Notes: generated by a model from the letters alone, not told the origin. A stretch of DNA of 64,000 nt from JAWKTM01 sp041399085 (GCA_041399085.1 JAWKTM010000024.1:36732-100731), one strand, 5' to 3'. Positions 18,944 to 28,950 are shown, counted from the stretch's first letter. Program-made: numbers and translations.

Positions 18944-20139
18944 AGCTCCCTGGCCCGACCGCGAAGGCGTTCGACCAATGTGGCTTCGTCGGCAGCGGAA
19001 GCGAACACGGTAGCGATGGGCCAACCGGTTGAGATCGCCGTTCCAGGCCGTGGAATGTCGGCCAGTGTGGGCCGGTCGTCAACAAGCGTCGCTGCGTCGG
19101 CGTTTGGATAAGCCGTTGAGCAAGAGTCCAATAAGTTTCCGCTGACAAGATCGCGCGTGGCGTAAACGATTGCTTTGCCGAACCATTGGCTATTGTGCCG
19201 AGGTGTCGCCGAGTCCGAGGAGTTCCGGTGCTGGGAGCCGTCAAAGGCCGCGGCATGCCATGCGATCAGCGGAACTTGCAACGCGCGTTCGAGAACTTCG
19301 GCCGACGCCGTATAGCGCGGATTGATCTCAATCGGCCACGCGCGGTCGTCGGCATCCAGGATGAAGTCGACACCGAATAGTCCTCGCACATTGAACGCGG
19401 TGGCTAGGCGGTTGCCGATCGTTATTAGTTGGTCGCGGACGTCAGCCGAGACGGGCAGCGGACCGACGGAGCCGCAGTATTGAAAGCCGCCAGCTCCGAG
19501 CCGGTCGAGGCCAATCAATTGGCGACTGACGCCGACGAGCGTCGCATAACCATCGGCTCGCGCGACGAACAATGCGCCACAGGCTTCGCCCGCAATGAAC
19601 TGTTGCCAGTATGTAGGCTCGAAATTCGCTTCGGCGGCGTTCGACGTAAGCTCCGTTGGTTCGCCGCTGGCTAGTGTGCATAGTTCCGCTTCGCGAACCT
19701 CAAGCAACCTTACCGAGCGACCCGCGCATGAACTTCGCGGCTTCTCGATCCAAGTGCCCGGCGCGAGTTGGCTTCGTTCGACGGCGACGGACGGCGTGGG
19801 GATGCCGGCTCGCCGAAGCGTTTCGCACCAAGCCATAGGGTCGCGCAGCTTTCGCAAAGCTTCTCCGCCGATGCCCCACAGCGGTTTGCTTCGCGCCAGC
19901 CGATCAATCAACCGAGGATGATTTTCCAAGCCGCCGGTATACAGCCAAGCGTCGGCGGAAGAATTTCGCAGTACGTCGGGCAAGTCGCGGCGATAGTCGG
20001 CGATCACCGTCGTGCGGGCCGCGGCCAGTAGATCGACATCGCCGAAAAGGTCGGCCGCCTCGACATCGAAGCCCGCTCGTCGCGCACTCTCGGCCGCCGC
20101 TCGCGCGCTGGCTCCGACGATAAGCAGCTTCCTCGGCAT
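18907..20139 (-). CDS. ATP-grasp protein, probable dephospho-H4MPT biosynthesis
   Basis: 410 residues from ATG 20139; the frame opens 16 codons earlier, but MPRKLLIVGASARAAAESARR is the natural start of the N-terminal domain. The ATP-grasp fold is visible from about 95: a segment binding ATP (GTWIEKPRSSCAGRSV), EANFEPTYWQQFIAGEACGA, and the Mg-binding FGVDFILDADDRAWPIEINPRYTASAEV with Asp, Glu and Asn in place. H4MPT-linked C1 clusters in methylotrophs and planctomycetes encode an ATP-grasp protein (Orf17-like), and fae starts 134 bases away on the opposite strand. Ligation of a carboxylate during pterin cofactor synthesis is inferred from that context. Confidence 0.78.
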   Translation of the reverse strand: MPRKLLIVGASARAAAESARRAGFDVEAADLFGDVDLLAAARTTVIADYRRDLPDVLRNSSADAWLYTGGLENHPRLIDRLARSKPLWGIGGEALRKLRDPMAWCETLRRAGIPTPSVAVERSQLAPGTWIEKPRSSCAGRSVRLLEVREAELCTLASGEPTELTSNAAEANFEPTYWQQFIAGEACGALFVARADGYATLVGVSRQLIGLDRLGAGGFQYCGSVGPLPVSADVRDQLITIGNRLATAFNVRGLFGVDFILDADDRAWPIEINPRYTASAEVLERALQVPLIAWHAAAFDGSQHRNSSDSATPRHNSQWFGKAIVYATRDLVSGNLLDSCSTAYPNADAATLVDDRPTLADIPRPGTAISTGWPIATVFASAADEATLVERLRGRARELYEFIARQAPSA

Positions 20140-20273
20140 GGATTCTCGTGCTGGCCTTGGGTCTTCGCGGTCCGTGGGTGCTTGCAATTCGCGGCCTGTT
20201 TGGTAAGTTCACGGCTGCAAAAATATGCCGACATATACACACGGTTTTCTTTCGCGAATAGGGAGTATGACGA

Positions 20274-20768
<495 letters not shown>

Positions 20769-20807
20769 TGCTTTGTAGCCGCTGAAATTCCGCATTGGGT
20801 GACACCG

Positions 20808-20957
20808 CGCTGTGCGCGGGTCTCGCAGGCTGTGCGCGGGTCTCCCGACCCCAGGCTGTGCGAGGGTCTCCCGACCCCGCACGTTTTTGACCGCAGGTCT
20901 CCCGGCGGTGCGAGGAGACCTTCGGTCGGCTGTTTCGGCGAGGTCGGGAGACCTGCG
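20808..20957. repeat. Tandem 26-bp repeat plus inverted copy between fae and mtd
   Basis: Two directly adjacent 26-base units at 20827-20852 and 20853-20878 differ at a single base; each contains GGGTCTCCCGACCCC. A partial copy precedes them (20808-20827). An inverted copy of the core (AGGTCGGGAGACCTGCG) lies at 20941-20957. Together they could fold into a long stem. They occupy most of the 362-base space between fae and the dehydrogenase gene; no open frame there looks protein-coding. This may be a mobile palindromic repeat family or a transcript-level structure. Confidence 0.75.
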
Positions 20958-21130
20958 CCGAGCGCGAGATTGAGAGACCTGAGCCGAGCGCTGGCTCCCA
21001 GATGCAACTGTCAGGTGATTTACAACGCCCATCGCCGATTCACTTCGCGATGGGCGTATTCATGCGCGGACGATCGACTTTCGATATTTTTTGACGTTGA
21101 GAAAGGAACGCGGCTCGGCCGCGCGAGGCA

Positions 21131-21997
21131 ATGAGCAAAGCGAAGATTTTGTTGCAGCTTGATTCCGATCCGCAACCCAGCTCGTTCGATTCGGTCGTGG
21201 CGATTGATGCGGGGGCCGACCAATTGCTGCGATATGGCGGCGTGCGACCCGAACAGGTTGAGTCGCTGGTGCATGGAGCGATTTTCACGCGAGGCATCGA
21301 CGATCTGCGAAGTACCGCGATTTTCGTGGGCGGATCGAACGTGGCGGCCGGTGTTGAGTTGCTGGAAGCCGTGAAGAAAACGTTCTTCGGACCGATGCGC
21401 GTCTCGGTGTTGTTTGACGCCAACGGCGCGAATACGACGGCGGCCGCGGCCGTGTTGGCGGCGGCCAAGCACGTTTCGCTGGACGGAGCGCGGGCATTGG
21501 TCTTGGCCGGGACAGGTCCTGTGGGACAGCGAGCCGCGCGGTTGTTGGCTCGGCAGGGTGCTCAGGTACGGATCGCTTCGCGTGATCGGGCGCGGTCGCA
21601 AAAAGTTGCGGATGAATTACAGGCTCGGATCGGCGGTGCCAGATTCGATGCCGTGCAAACTTCGACTTCGGACGAAACCGCAAAGGCACTGGAAGACGTG
21701 CAGATCGTGATTGCCGCTGGAGCTGCCGGAGTGGAGTTACTCAGCGAATCGTCGCGGCAACAAGCTTCGGCTTTGCAAGTCGCCATCGATCTAAACGCCG
21801 TCCCGCCGCTGGGCATCGGCGGTTTGAAGGTGACCGACAAGGCCGAGTCGCGTGACGGCGTGATTTGTTACGGCGCTATTGGCGTTGGCGGTACGAAAAT
21901 GAAAATCCACAAGGCTGCGTTGCGCCGACTGTTCGAAGCCAACGACCAAGTGCTCGACGCGGAAGAGGTGTACGCGATTGGTGAAGGTCTGGGCTAA
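21131..21997 (+). CDS. Methylene-tetrahydromethanopterin dehydrogenase (MtdB/MtdC-like)
   Basis: 288 residues, the right size for NAD(P)-dependent methylene-H4MPT dehydrogenases. Marks are KILLQLDSDPQPSSFDSVVA at the N-terminus, GVRPEQVESLVHGAIFTRG, FVGGSNVAAGVELLEAVKKT and the dinucleotide fold RALVLAGTGPVGQRAARLLA with IASRDR. The enzyme oxidises methylene-H4MPT, the product of Fae, to methenyl-H4MPT in the cytoplasm. Planctomycetes have been reported to carry a distinct MtdC class beside MtdB; the two cannot be told apart reliably by eye, so no symbol is given. ATG 21131 begins MSKAKILLQL; it lies in the same orientation as fae. Confidence 0.9.
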   Translation: MSKAKILLQLDSDPQPSSFDSVVAIDAGADQLLRYGGVRPEQVESLVHGAIFTRGIDDLRSTAIFVGGSNVAAGVELLEAVKKTFFGPMRVSVLFDANGANTTAAAAVLAAAKHVSLDGARALVLAGTGPVGQRAARLLARQGAQVRIASRDRARSQKVADELQARIGGARFDAVQTSTSDETAKALEDVQIVIAAGAAGVELLSESSRQQASALQVAIDLNAVPPLGIGGLKVTDKAESRDGVICYGAIGVGGTKMKIHKAALRRLFEANDQVLDAEEVYAIGEGLG

Positions 21998-22003
21998 GTT
22001 GCC

Positions 22004-23464
22004 TCACATCGGCCCCATCACCAACAACACGTACATCGTGATGCCGACCAGCAAAATGCCGAGCGTCCAGATGACGAGGTTCTTGCGAAAGCGACGAGCG
22101 GCGCGTTCCTCCGGTGTTCGCTGACGCAGCTCAACCTCCTCGCCGTGAGCCGAAATTGTCTTAACCGGCTCGCGCACGGCGACTTGGCCGCCATCGGCTG
22201 TTGGAATCAGAATCGAACCGTCGGCCGCCTTGCCGCGCGGCTCGTCGGGTTTCCCAGCGGTGGGCAAGGCAACTTGCTTAAGCGGACCCGCAGGGACTTC
22301 TTCGGCTCCTGGCGGAAGTAGGTCGTCCGCCACACGATTCGTCGGGCGAGAGGCCGACGGTGTCGCCGCCGTGGCGACGGGCGCGGTATCCGCTCCCGGC
22401 GGCAACAGCGAGTCATCCGCGGCGGCAGGAAACGCCGTTTCCGCGCCAGGCGGCAGCAACGTGTCGTCGCCGGAGCTAGGCGGAAGCATCTCGGCGGCGT
22501 GGGTCGGAACGGGTTGTTCGGGCGAGTCGCTCTTGTTCGCTCCTCTATCGACTTCGGCCCCCGGTGGTAGCAGATCGTCGTTCCGCGGCTTCGACATTTC
22601 CGGCACGTTCGTCGATGTCTTTTCCAAAACGTCAGGCGACTTATCGCCGCGCGGCTTCGGCTCTTGCTCGGTCGATCGCTTTGGTTCGGGTTGTTTGGGA
22701 GCCGACACGGGCTCGGCCGGCTTGCTACTTGGCGGCTCGAATCCTGGCGGATACGCGTAAGCTGCTGGTTGCTGGGACGCGCTGCCTGGCGTGGCTTTCT
22801 GGTCGGAAGATTTCGGCGCGGGTTGTTGCTGGGGCGCGGGTTGATGTTGAGGAACTGGTTGTTGCTGAGGCGCTTCGGCCGACATCCCTGGCGGCAACAG
22901 ATCGGACAGACGCGGCTGGGCCTTTCCACCGACGGCCGTCTCGCGTTTCTCTTGTTGTTTGGCCGCGGCACTTGTGGGACGTCCAGGCACGACGGAATTG
23001 AAAGACGGCTTGGGCGGTTCGCTGGGCGGAGGTGCTTCGAACGGCGCTGGCGGCGGCGTTTGCGGTTCGGGCGCATTGGGCCTTCCGAATTCGGGCAGCA
23101 CCAATTGCTGTTGGCAATGAGGACAAACGACCTGTTGTCCCGACATTTCGGGCAGCACTTGAAACGGCCCGGAGCAGAACGGGCAGTTGACTTGTAGGGG
23201 CGCTGACGACGGCGCGGCATAACCGCCCGCCTGCGGCTCGGGCGTTGGCGCGGGTGGCGAATATCCGGGCGGCAGGAAGGAATTGGTCGGCGCTTCAAAC
23301 TGCGGCGTCGGAGACCAAGTCGCGGGCGAAGGCGATTGGTCGGGCATCGGCGGAGTCATCACGGCTGCATGGCACAACGGGCAACTCACCTGTTGACCGG
23401 CCAATGAGCTATCCATCGAAAACAGCCCGGCGCAGTGCGGACATGAAAGCTGAACCGTCGACAT
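22004..23464 (-). CDS. Zinc-ribbon, proline-rich protein with LLPPGAE repeats and C-terminal membrane anchor
   Basis: 486 residues. Two zinc ribbons lie at the N-terminus: CPHC (8-11) with CPLC (about 28-31), and CPFC with CPHC (about 94-117). A long Pro/Gln/Ala-rich disordered region (130-430) follows. It contains a repeated motif: LLPPGMS, DDLLPPGAE, DDTLLPPGAE, DDSLLPPGAD and DDLLPPGAEE, plus degenerate FLPPGY and YPPGFEPP. A single transmembrane helix closes the protein (NLVIWTLGILLVGITMYVLL). The likely arrangement is a tail-anchored protein with ribbons and a repeat-bearing linker in the cytoplasm. The repeats look like short binding sites for a partner. No family or function is recognised. 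It is convergent with the dehydrogenase gene, seven bases away. Confidence 0.75.
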   Translation of the reverse strand: MSTVQLSCPHCAGLFSMDSSLAGQQVSCPLCHAAVMTPPMPDQSPSPATWSPTPQFEAPTNSFLPPGYSPPAPTPEPQAGGYAAPSSAPLQVNCPFCSGPFQVLPEMSGQQVVCPHCQQQLVLPEFGRPNAPEPQTPPPAPFEAPPPSEPPKPSFNSVVPGRPTSAAAKQQEKRETAVGGKAQPRLSDLLPPGMSAEAPQQQPVPQHQPAPQQQPAPKSSDQKATPGSASQQPAAYAYPPGFEPPSSKPAEPVSAPKQPEPKRSTEQEPKPRGDKSPDVLEKTSTNVPEMSKPRNDDLLPPGAEVDRGANKSDSPEQPVPTHAAEMLPPSSGDDTLLPPGAETAFPAAADDSLLPPGADTAPVATAATPSASRPTNRVADDLLPPGAEEVPAGPLKQVALPTAGKPDEPRGKAADGSILIPTADGGQVAVREPVKTISAHGEEVELRQRTPEERAARRFRKNLVIWTLGILLVGITMYVLLVMGPM

Positions 23465-23668
23465 GCGGACTTCCTGAGCCGCGGACGCCGACGCCCGCAG
23501 CGATACGAATCTGTTCCGAGAGTGAGAGAAGGTTCTATCCTAGTTGCCCAGGTTGGTCGCGTTCAACCGAAGAAAATCGGCGTCCGCAGCTTCCCGCCCC
23601 GCATGTTTCAGCCGCCCGATTGAAATTTGAACATGCGAGTCTAGGGTGTTTTTCTATAGATGTGGACA

Positions 23669-23697
23669 TTGACATCCGATTATCTGCATGGTAATTT
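23669..23697 (+). promoter_or_regulatory. Possible sigma-70 promoter before the PSCyt1 gene
   Basis: TTGACA at 23669-23674 is followed after 17 bases by TAATTT (23692-23697), a weak -10. It sits 68 bases before ATG 23765 in the 300-base space between two divergently transcribed genes. The rest of that space shows no gene. The -35 match is perfect but the -10 matches only half the consensus. Confidence 0.3.
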
Positions 23698-23764
23698 GCG
23701 GCTGCCGTGCGCTGCTTTATGGTCGCCGGTCCCGCCCTAATGCAACCGCTGACAGGATTACGTT

Positions 23765-25987
23765 ATGCGTAGATCGCTCTGGTGCTTGTTGTTGACGTTG
23801 GCCTGCTTTCCGCTGATCGCGCGGGCCGATTCGCCGGACGAACAGTTCGAGAAACAGATTCGGCCGCTGTTGGTGAACAAGTGCGTCGAGTGTCATGCCG
23901 GGCGGACGCCGGAAGGGATGCTGGATCTGTCGAGCAAGAGCGGCCTGCACAAGGGCGGCATGACCGGTCCGTCACTGTCCGGCAAAAACGTCGACGCCAG
24001 CCTGTTGTTCGAGCGGCTAGTGACCGACGACGAAGACCTGCTGATGCCTCCGGGCGAGCGTCTTTCGGACGCGGAGATTGCGGCGGTGCGAAAGTGGATC
24101 GCCGCCGGCGCGCCGTGGCCCGACGCCAGCGCCGAGATGATGCCCGCTGATTTCGCGACGCAATCCGATCATTGGGCGTTTCAACCGATCACGCGTCCGC
24201 AACCGCCGTCCGTAGCCAACGAAGCTTGGTGTCGCACGGATATCGACCGATTCATTCTGGCTCGGCAAGAAGCGGCCGGCGTCGAGCCGGTTGAAGACGC
24301 CGATCGAGCGACCTGGCTGCGGCGAGTCACGTTGGACTTAACCGGTTTGCCGCCCACGATCGACGAACAAGCCGACTTCGCCGCCGACACGTCGGACCAG
24401 GCCGAGCAGCGAGTGATCGATCGCTTGCTCGCCAGCCGCGCCTACGCCGAGCGATTCGCCCGTCGCTGGCTGGATGTCGCTCGATACGCCGACACATCGG
24501 GCGATGGCACCGACATGCCTGTTCCCGAAGCTCGCTACTATCGCGACTGGGTTATCGACGCGATCGACGCCGACATGCCTTACGACCAATTCCTGATCGA
24601 GCAACTGGCCGGCGATATCTTGGCCAAGCAAAACCCGGACGATCCCGAAAACTACCGCCACACGATTGCCACCGGATATATCGCGTTGACTCGGCGATTT
24701 GGCAATTCAAAGTACGCCGAGCTGCATCAGATCATCGACGACACGATCGACACCGTTGGCAAGTCGACAATGGGGCTCAGCCTGGGATGTGCTCGTTGCC
24801 ATCATCACAAGTTTGATCCGGTGACGATGGAGGACTACTACGGACTGTACGGTTACTTCGCCAGCACCGTTTATCCGCATGCAGGCACCGAACATCAAAA
24901 GGAACGCAGCGACATGCCGGCGATCACTGTACCGGCCAAGTTGCAATCGTCGATGGAGTCGCATGTGGCGTGGGCCGTCAGCGACAAGTCCGATCCGGGC
25001 GACTCGCCGCTGCACACGGCAGGCGATCCCAGCAAACGCGGGCCGAAGGTTCCGCGCGGCTATCTTGCGTTCCTGACCGACGACCGCCCCGAAATTCCGA
25101 ACGACAGCAGCGGGCGTTTGCAGTTGGCCCAATGGATTGCGTCAAAGGACAATCCGCTGACCGCGCGCGTGATGGTGAATCGCATTTGGCAGAGTCATTT
25201 CGGTCGCGGCTTCGTCATCAACCCGGCCAACTTTGGCGTGCAATCGCCGCCGCCCACGCATCCGGCGCTGCTCGATTATTTGGCCGACGAATTCGTCGCC
25301 AGCGGTTGGTCGATCAAGCATATGCACCGGCTGATTGTTTCATCACACGTCTACCGCTTGGCCAGTAGCGAGTCCGCCGAACAATTGGCGCGGGATCAAT
25401 CGAACGAATGGCTGTGGCATTTTCCACGACAACGCATGGATGCCGAGACATTCCGCGATTCCATTCTCGCGGTAAGCGGCCGGCTCCAATCGGGATCGAA
25501 CGGCCGGCATCCGTTCAAGCCGACGGATCAGTTGAAGTACACCCAAGGCAATCCGTTCTCCGAAGTCTTTGACCATGAGTTCCGCTCGGTCTATCTGATG
25601 ACGCCCCGATTGAACCGGCATCCGTTGATGGCGTTATTCGACGGCGCGGATGCGAACACGACGACGGCCGAGCGTGGCGAATCGACCGTGCCGCTGCAAT
25701 CGTTGTTCGTCGTCAACGGCGGCTTCGTCCGGGATCAAGCCACGGCGTTCGCCGAACGAATTCAGCAAAGCGGCGATGATACGGAAGCCCGGTTGGAGCA
25801 CGCTTGGCGGTTGGCTTACGCCCGCGATTGCTCGGCGGACGAACGGATCGCGGCCAGCTCGTACCTGGATCAATACGTCGCCAGCCGCTTGGCCGAAGCG
25901 AACGATCCGGCCGCCGCCCAACGCGACGCCTGGATCAGCTTGGCGCGCGTGTTAATCGCCTCGAACGAATTCATGTACATCGACTAA
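23765..25987 (+). CDS. PSCyt1/DUF1549/DUF1553 cytochrome-like protein
   Basis: 740 residues. A signal peptide (MRRSLWCLLLTLACFPLIARA) is followed by a planctomycete cytochrome-type haem domain with CVECH (about 39-43). DUF1549 comes next (WCRTDIDRFILARQEAAGVE...FARRWLDVARYADTSGD), with a second CARCH motif in GCARCHHHKFDPV. The last part is DUF1553 (GRLQLAQWIASKDNPLTARV, then NRIWQSHFGRGFV). The architecture is almost confined to Planctomycetota and related phyla. A secreted, possibly haem-binding partner of the DUF1501 protein is the usual view; the substrate is unknown. The internal insertion found in longer members is missing, so this is a short form. The next gene begins 44 bases after the stop. 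Confidence 0.9.
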   Translation: MRRSLWCLLLTLACFPLIARADSPDEQFEKQIRPLLVNKCVECHAGRTPEGMLDLSSKSGLHKGGMTGPSLSGKNVDASLLFERLVTDDEDLLMPPGERLSDAEIAAVRKWIAAGAPWPDASAEMMPADFATQSDHWAFQPITRPQPPSVANEAWCRTDIDRFILARQEAAGVEPVEDADRATWLRRVTLDLTGLPPTIDEQADFAADTSDQAEQRVIDRLLASRAYAERFARRWLDVARYADTSGDGTDMPVPEARYYRDWVIDAIDADMPYDQFLIEQLAGDILAKQNPDDPENYRHTIATGYIALTRRFGNSKYAELHQIIDDTIDTVGKSTMGLSLGCARCHHHKFDPVTMEDYYGLYGYFASTVYPHAGTEHQKERSDMPAITVPAKLQSSMESHVAWAVSDKSDPGDSPLHTAGDPSKRGPKVPRGYLAFLTDDRPEIPNDSSGRLQLAQWIASKDNPLTARVMVNRIWQSHFGRGFVINPANFGVQSPPPTHPALLDYLADEFVASGWSIKHMHRLIVSSHVYRLASSESAEQLARDQSNEWLWHFPRQRMDAETFRDSILAVSGRLQSGSNGRHPFKPTDQLKYTQGNPFSEVFDHEFRSVYLMTPRLNRHPLMALFDGADANTTTAERGESTVPLQSLFVVNGGFVRDQATAFAERIQQSGDDTEARLEHAWRLAYARDCSADERIAASSYLDQYVASRLAEANDPAAAQRDAWISLARVLIASNEFMYID

Positions 25988-26031
25988 CCCGCATCGAAAT
26001 CCCAGAACCATACACCTTTCGGACTTTCAAC

Positions 26032-27381
26032 ATGACGAAGCTCAATCGACGCGATGCCCTGGTGTTGGGATTCTTCGGAGCCGCCGGGATCGCGAGCGGC
26101 GCTCGGCCGGCGATGGCTGCCGCAAACGATCCGCTGGCCCCGCGCGACCCGCACTTTGCAGCCAAGGCAAAACGCGTGATCCAAATCTTCCTGCCGGGCG
26201 GCGTATCGCACGTCGATACGTTTGATCCCAAAGCCGCGTTGCAGCGCGACGACGGCAAGGCGATGCGCAAAGGCCGCGTGTTGGCTGCCAGCCGCTGGGG
26301 ATTTCAAGCCAGCGGCCAAAGCGGATTGGAAATCTCCGACCTGTTTCCCAAGGTGCGCGAGCATGCGGACGAACTGTGCTTGATTCGTTCCATGCACGGC
26401 GATAAAGGCGACCACTTCGAGGCCACGCTCAGCATGCACTCCGGCGCGATGGTCGGCGTGTTGCCCGGCATCGGAGCGTGGGTCAGCTTTGGCCTAGGCA
26501 CGGAAAATCCAAACTTGCCGTCGCATGTGGTCTTCTGCCAAAAGCTGCCGTATGCGGGCAGCCAAGCTTGGAGCTCGAACTTCTTGCCGGCCTATCATCA
26601 AGGGACGCGCATTGTGCCGGGCAACGAACCGATCGCGAACCTGAAGCCCGAGTCGCGAGTGGCCCAGCAGCAACCGTTGGAGCTGGGCTTTCTGCGCGAA
26701 CTCAATCAACGCCACCTGCAAACGCGTTCGACCGATTCGCGATTGGCCGCGCGGATGTACGCCTATGACTCGGCCGTTGGACTGCAAAGCACCGCGCCGG
26801 AAGTATTCGACTTGCGCGACGAATCGCAAGCGACCTTGGATTTGTACGGCGTCAAATCGGGCGAGCAATCGAGCTTCGGCTGGCAATGCCTCATGGCACG
26901 TCGCATGAGCGAACGAGGTGTGCGGTTCATCGAGCTGATCGACAAGGGCGCCAGCGGCAACTGGGACGCGCATTCCAATATGAAGTCGTATGAGGGCCTG
27001 TCGCGAAACATCGATCAGCCGATCGCCGCGCTGCTGCACGACTTGAAACGGCGCGGCTTGCTGGAGGAAACGCTGATCGTGTGCTGCACCGAATTCGGTC
27101 GCACGCCGGATGTGAAGGAAGATCAACGCGATGGCCGCGACCACTATAAGAACGCCTTCACGTGCTGGCTCGCGGGCGGCGGCGTGCGTGGCGGTTCGGC
27201 TTATGGAGCGACCGACGAGTACGGTGTGAACATTGTCGAAAATCCGGCACACATCCACGACTTCCACGCGACGATTCTGCATCTGCTGGGCTTCGACCAC
27301 GAGCGGCTAACATACTTTTACAACGGTCGTGACTTCCGCCTGACAGGCCTAGCTGGCAAAGTGCTCGACGTATCGGCTTGA
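26032..27381 (+). CDS. DUF1501 protein with Tat-like signal
   Basis: 449 residues from ATG 26032 (a longer upstream frame overlaps the previous gene and is discarded). LNRRDALVLGFFGAAGIASG is a twin-arginine-like signal. The body is a DUF1501 sulfatase/phosphatase-like fold: VIQIFLPGGVSHVDTFDPK, HGDKGDHFEATLSMHSG, GASGNWDAHSNMKSY and TLIVCCTEFGRTP with NPAHIHDFHATILHLLG. Metal-binding Asp and His are in place. DUF1501 genes nearly always follow DUF1549/DUF1553 genes, as here, suggesting a joint periplasmic complex. The reaction is not established. Confidence 0.92.
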   Translation: MTKLNRRDALVLGFFGAAGIASGARPAMAAANDPLAPRDPHFAAKAKRVIQIFLPGGVSHVDTFDPKAALQRDDGKAMRKGRVLAASRWGFQASGQSGLEISDLFPKVREHADELCLIRSMHGDKGDHFEATLSMHSGAMVGVLPGIGAWVSFGLGTENPNLPSHVVFCQKLPYAGSQAWSSNFLPAYHQGTRIVPGNEPIANLKPESRVAQQQPLELGFLRELNQRHLQTRSTDSRLAARMYAYDSAVGLQSTAPEVFDLRDESQATLDLYGVKSGEQSSFGWQCLMARRMSERGVRFIELIDKGASGNWDAHSNMKSYEGLSRNIDQPIAALLHDLKRRGLLEETLIVCCTEFGRTPDVKEDQRDGRDHYKNAFTCWLAGGGVRGGSAYGATDEYGVNIVENPAHIHDFHATILHLLGFDHERLTYFYNGRDFRLTGLAGKVLDVSA

Positions 27382-27473
27382 AGCTGACGGTTTTCTAGCG
27401 TTCCACTCGCTCGCTTCATCGCATTTTCAAATTGGCCGACTATCGTGCCGCGATGATGTGCGAACGAGCGAGT

Positions 27474-28838
27474 ATGAGAGATCTCACGGCGGCCATCGTC
27501 TGCCTTCTACTACTGACCGGGTGCCGCCAGCAGGTTTACGACTTCGAGCCGCCGTCGGATGTCGCTCGCGGCGGTACGAACGAGGTCGAGCCGTCGGCTG
27601 CGGAAGGCAACGTCGGTTCCGCCAAGAGCCATGCGAGCCCCGCAACCGACGCCTGGCCGAATCTCTTCGGGCCGTTTCATACCAGCGTCGCTGGCGAAAG
27701 TCCGCCGTTACGAGAATGGACGGCCAACGGTCCGCCGCTGCGATGGGAAGCCGCGATCGGCGCGGGATATAGCTCGCCGGTCGCGCGCGACAATCGGCTG
27801 ATCGTGTTCTATCGCGAAGCCGATGAAGAAGTGCTCGATTGCCGTGCCGCCGATACGGGCCAATCGATCTGGCAGCTCCGACGCCCCACAACCTACGAGT
27901 GCAAGTATCACTACAGCGACGGCCCGTACAGCACGCCGATCATCGACGAGGAATCGGTCTACGCGATTAGCGCCGAAGGAATCATACGTTGCGTCGACGC
28001 GGTGAGCGGAATGCCGCGATGGGAGAAATCCTTATGGGATGAGTTCGGAATGGAGGAGAATTTGTTCGCGGTTGCTGGGTCGCCGCTGCTGTGGCGGGAC
28101 CGGTTGATATTTAACGCCGGCGACACAAACGGCGATGCGGGAATCGTGGCCATTGACAAGCGGTCTGGTAAGACGATGTGGACGGCAACGGATCACCGCG
28201 CCGGATATGCCACGCCCATCGCCGCCACGATTCACGGGCAAGACTATGTGTTCGTCGTTACGTTCGAGGGGTTGGTGGCCCTCGATCCGAACGACGGCCG
28301 CGTGTTCTGGGAGATTCGGCAGAGGCCGACGAAGCCCGATTCGATTAACGCGACTTCGCCATTGGTCGACGTCGACTTGGTGTTGATGGTGACCGGGCCG
28401 GGACCGGGCGCGATGTGTGTTCGCGTGCTGCCGAACGGCGAATATGCCGAAGTGTGGCGAGACCGCCGCGTGCTGGATAGCCAGTTCAACAATCTGGCGC
28501 TGGTCAACGGCTTCGTCTACGGCTATACGACCAGCCGACAAGGCGGAGCGGACTTCCGGTGCGTGGAGCTGGCCACCGGCGAGCTGCGTTGGCAGTGGAG
28601 CTCCGCCTTGGAACGCGGCTCGTCGCTGGTCGTGGGCCAACGACTATTGCTGCTGGGCGAACACGGACATTTGGCAATGCTGGACGTGAACTCGAACAAA
28701 GCCGCGCCGCGCTGCATCACCGACCATCAGGTGTTAGAAGGCCCCTGTTATTCCGCTCCAGCCTTTCATCGCGGAATGCTGTTCGTTCGCAACGAACGGT
28801 GGATTCGTTGTTACGAGGTCACTGCGAAGAACGATTAG
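27474..28838 (+). CDS. PQQ-like beta-propeller lipoprotein
   Basis: 454 residues from ATG 27474; earlier in-frame starts push the signal peptide inward. The N-terminus MRDLTAAIVCLLLLTGCRQQ is a lipoprotein signal with lipobox LLTGC. The rest is a propeller of repeated blades: DCRAADTGQSIWQLRRP, CVDAVSGMPRWEKSL, IDKRSGKTMWTA, LDPNDGRVFWEIRQRP and VELATGELRWQWSS, i.e. the WD-like/PQQ pattern of an outer-membrane or periplasmic scaffold. No PQQ-dependent catalytic residues are evident, so it is not assumed to be a dehydrogenase. The TAG stop (28836-28838) touches the first REP palindrome. Confidence 0.85.
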   Translation: MRDLTAAIVCLLLLTGCRQQVYDFEPPSDVARGGTNEVEPSAAEGNVGSAKSHASPATDAWPNLFGPFHTSVAGESPPLREWTANGPPLRWEAAIGAGYSSPVARDNRLIVFYREADEEVLDCRAADTGQSIWQLRRPTTYECKYHYSDGPYSTPIIDEESVYAISAEGIIRCVDAVSGMPRWEKSLWDEFGMEENLFAVAGSPLLWRDRLIFNAGDTNGDAGIVAIDKRSGKTMWTATDHRAGYATPIAATIHGQDYVFVVTFEGLVALDPNDGRVFWEIRQRPTKPDSINATSPLVDVDLVLMVTGPGPGAMCVRVLPNGEYAEVWRDRRVLDSQFNNLALVNGFVYGYTTSRQGGADFRCVELATGELRWQWSSALERGSSLVVGQRLLLLGEHGHLAMLDVNSNKAAPRCITDHQVLEGPCYSAPAFHRGMLFVRNERWIRCYEVTAKND

Positions 28839-28950
28839 TCGCCTTTCGCTCCGCGAAAGTAGCGAGGATTCCCCGTAACGTGCAGAATGGGAGAACACAC
28901 GCAAAAATTAGCGGGCATACAAATGCTCCTTTCGCGGAGCGAAAGGCGAC
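28838..28950. repeat. REP palindrome pair upstream of RAYT
   Basis: A forward copy GTCGCCTTTCGCTCCGCGAAAG (22 bases, given by positions 28838-28859) and an inverted copy at 28929-28950 form a convergent pair. Each contains a perfect stem CTTTCGC/GCGAAAG with a 3-base loop and a GTCG head on its outer side. Between them lies TAGCGAGGATTC and a stretch similar to that within the pair at 29617-29728. This is the layout of a REP doublet (BIME-like) acted on by a RAYT transposase. The first copy overlaps the stop codon of the propeller gene. Confidence 0.88.
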
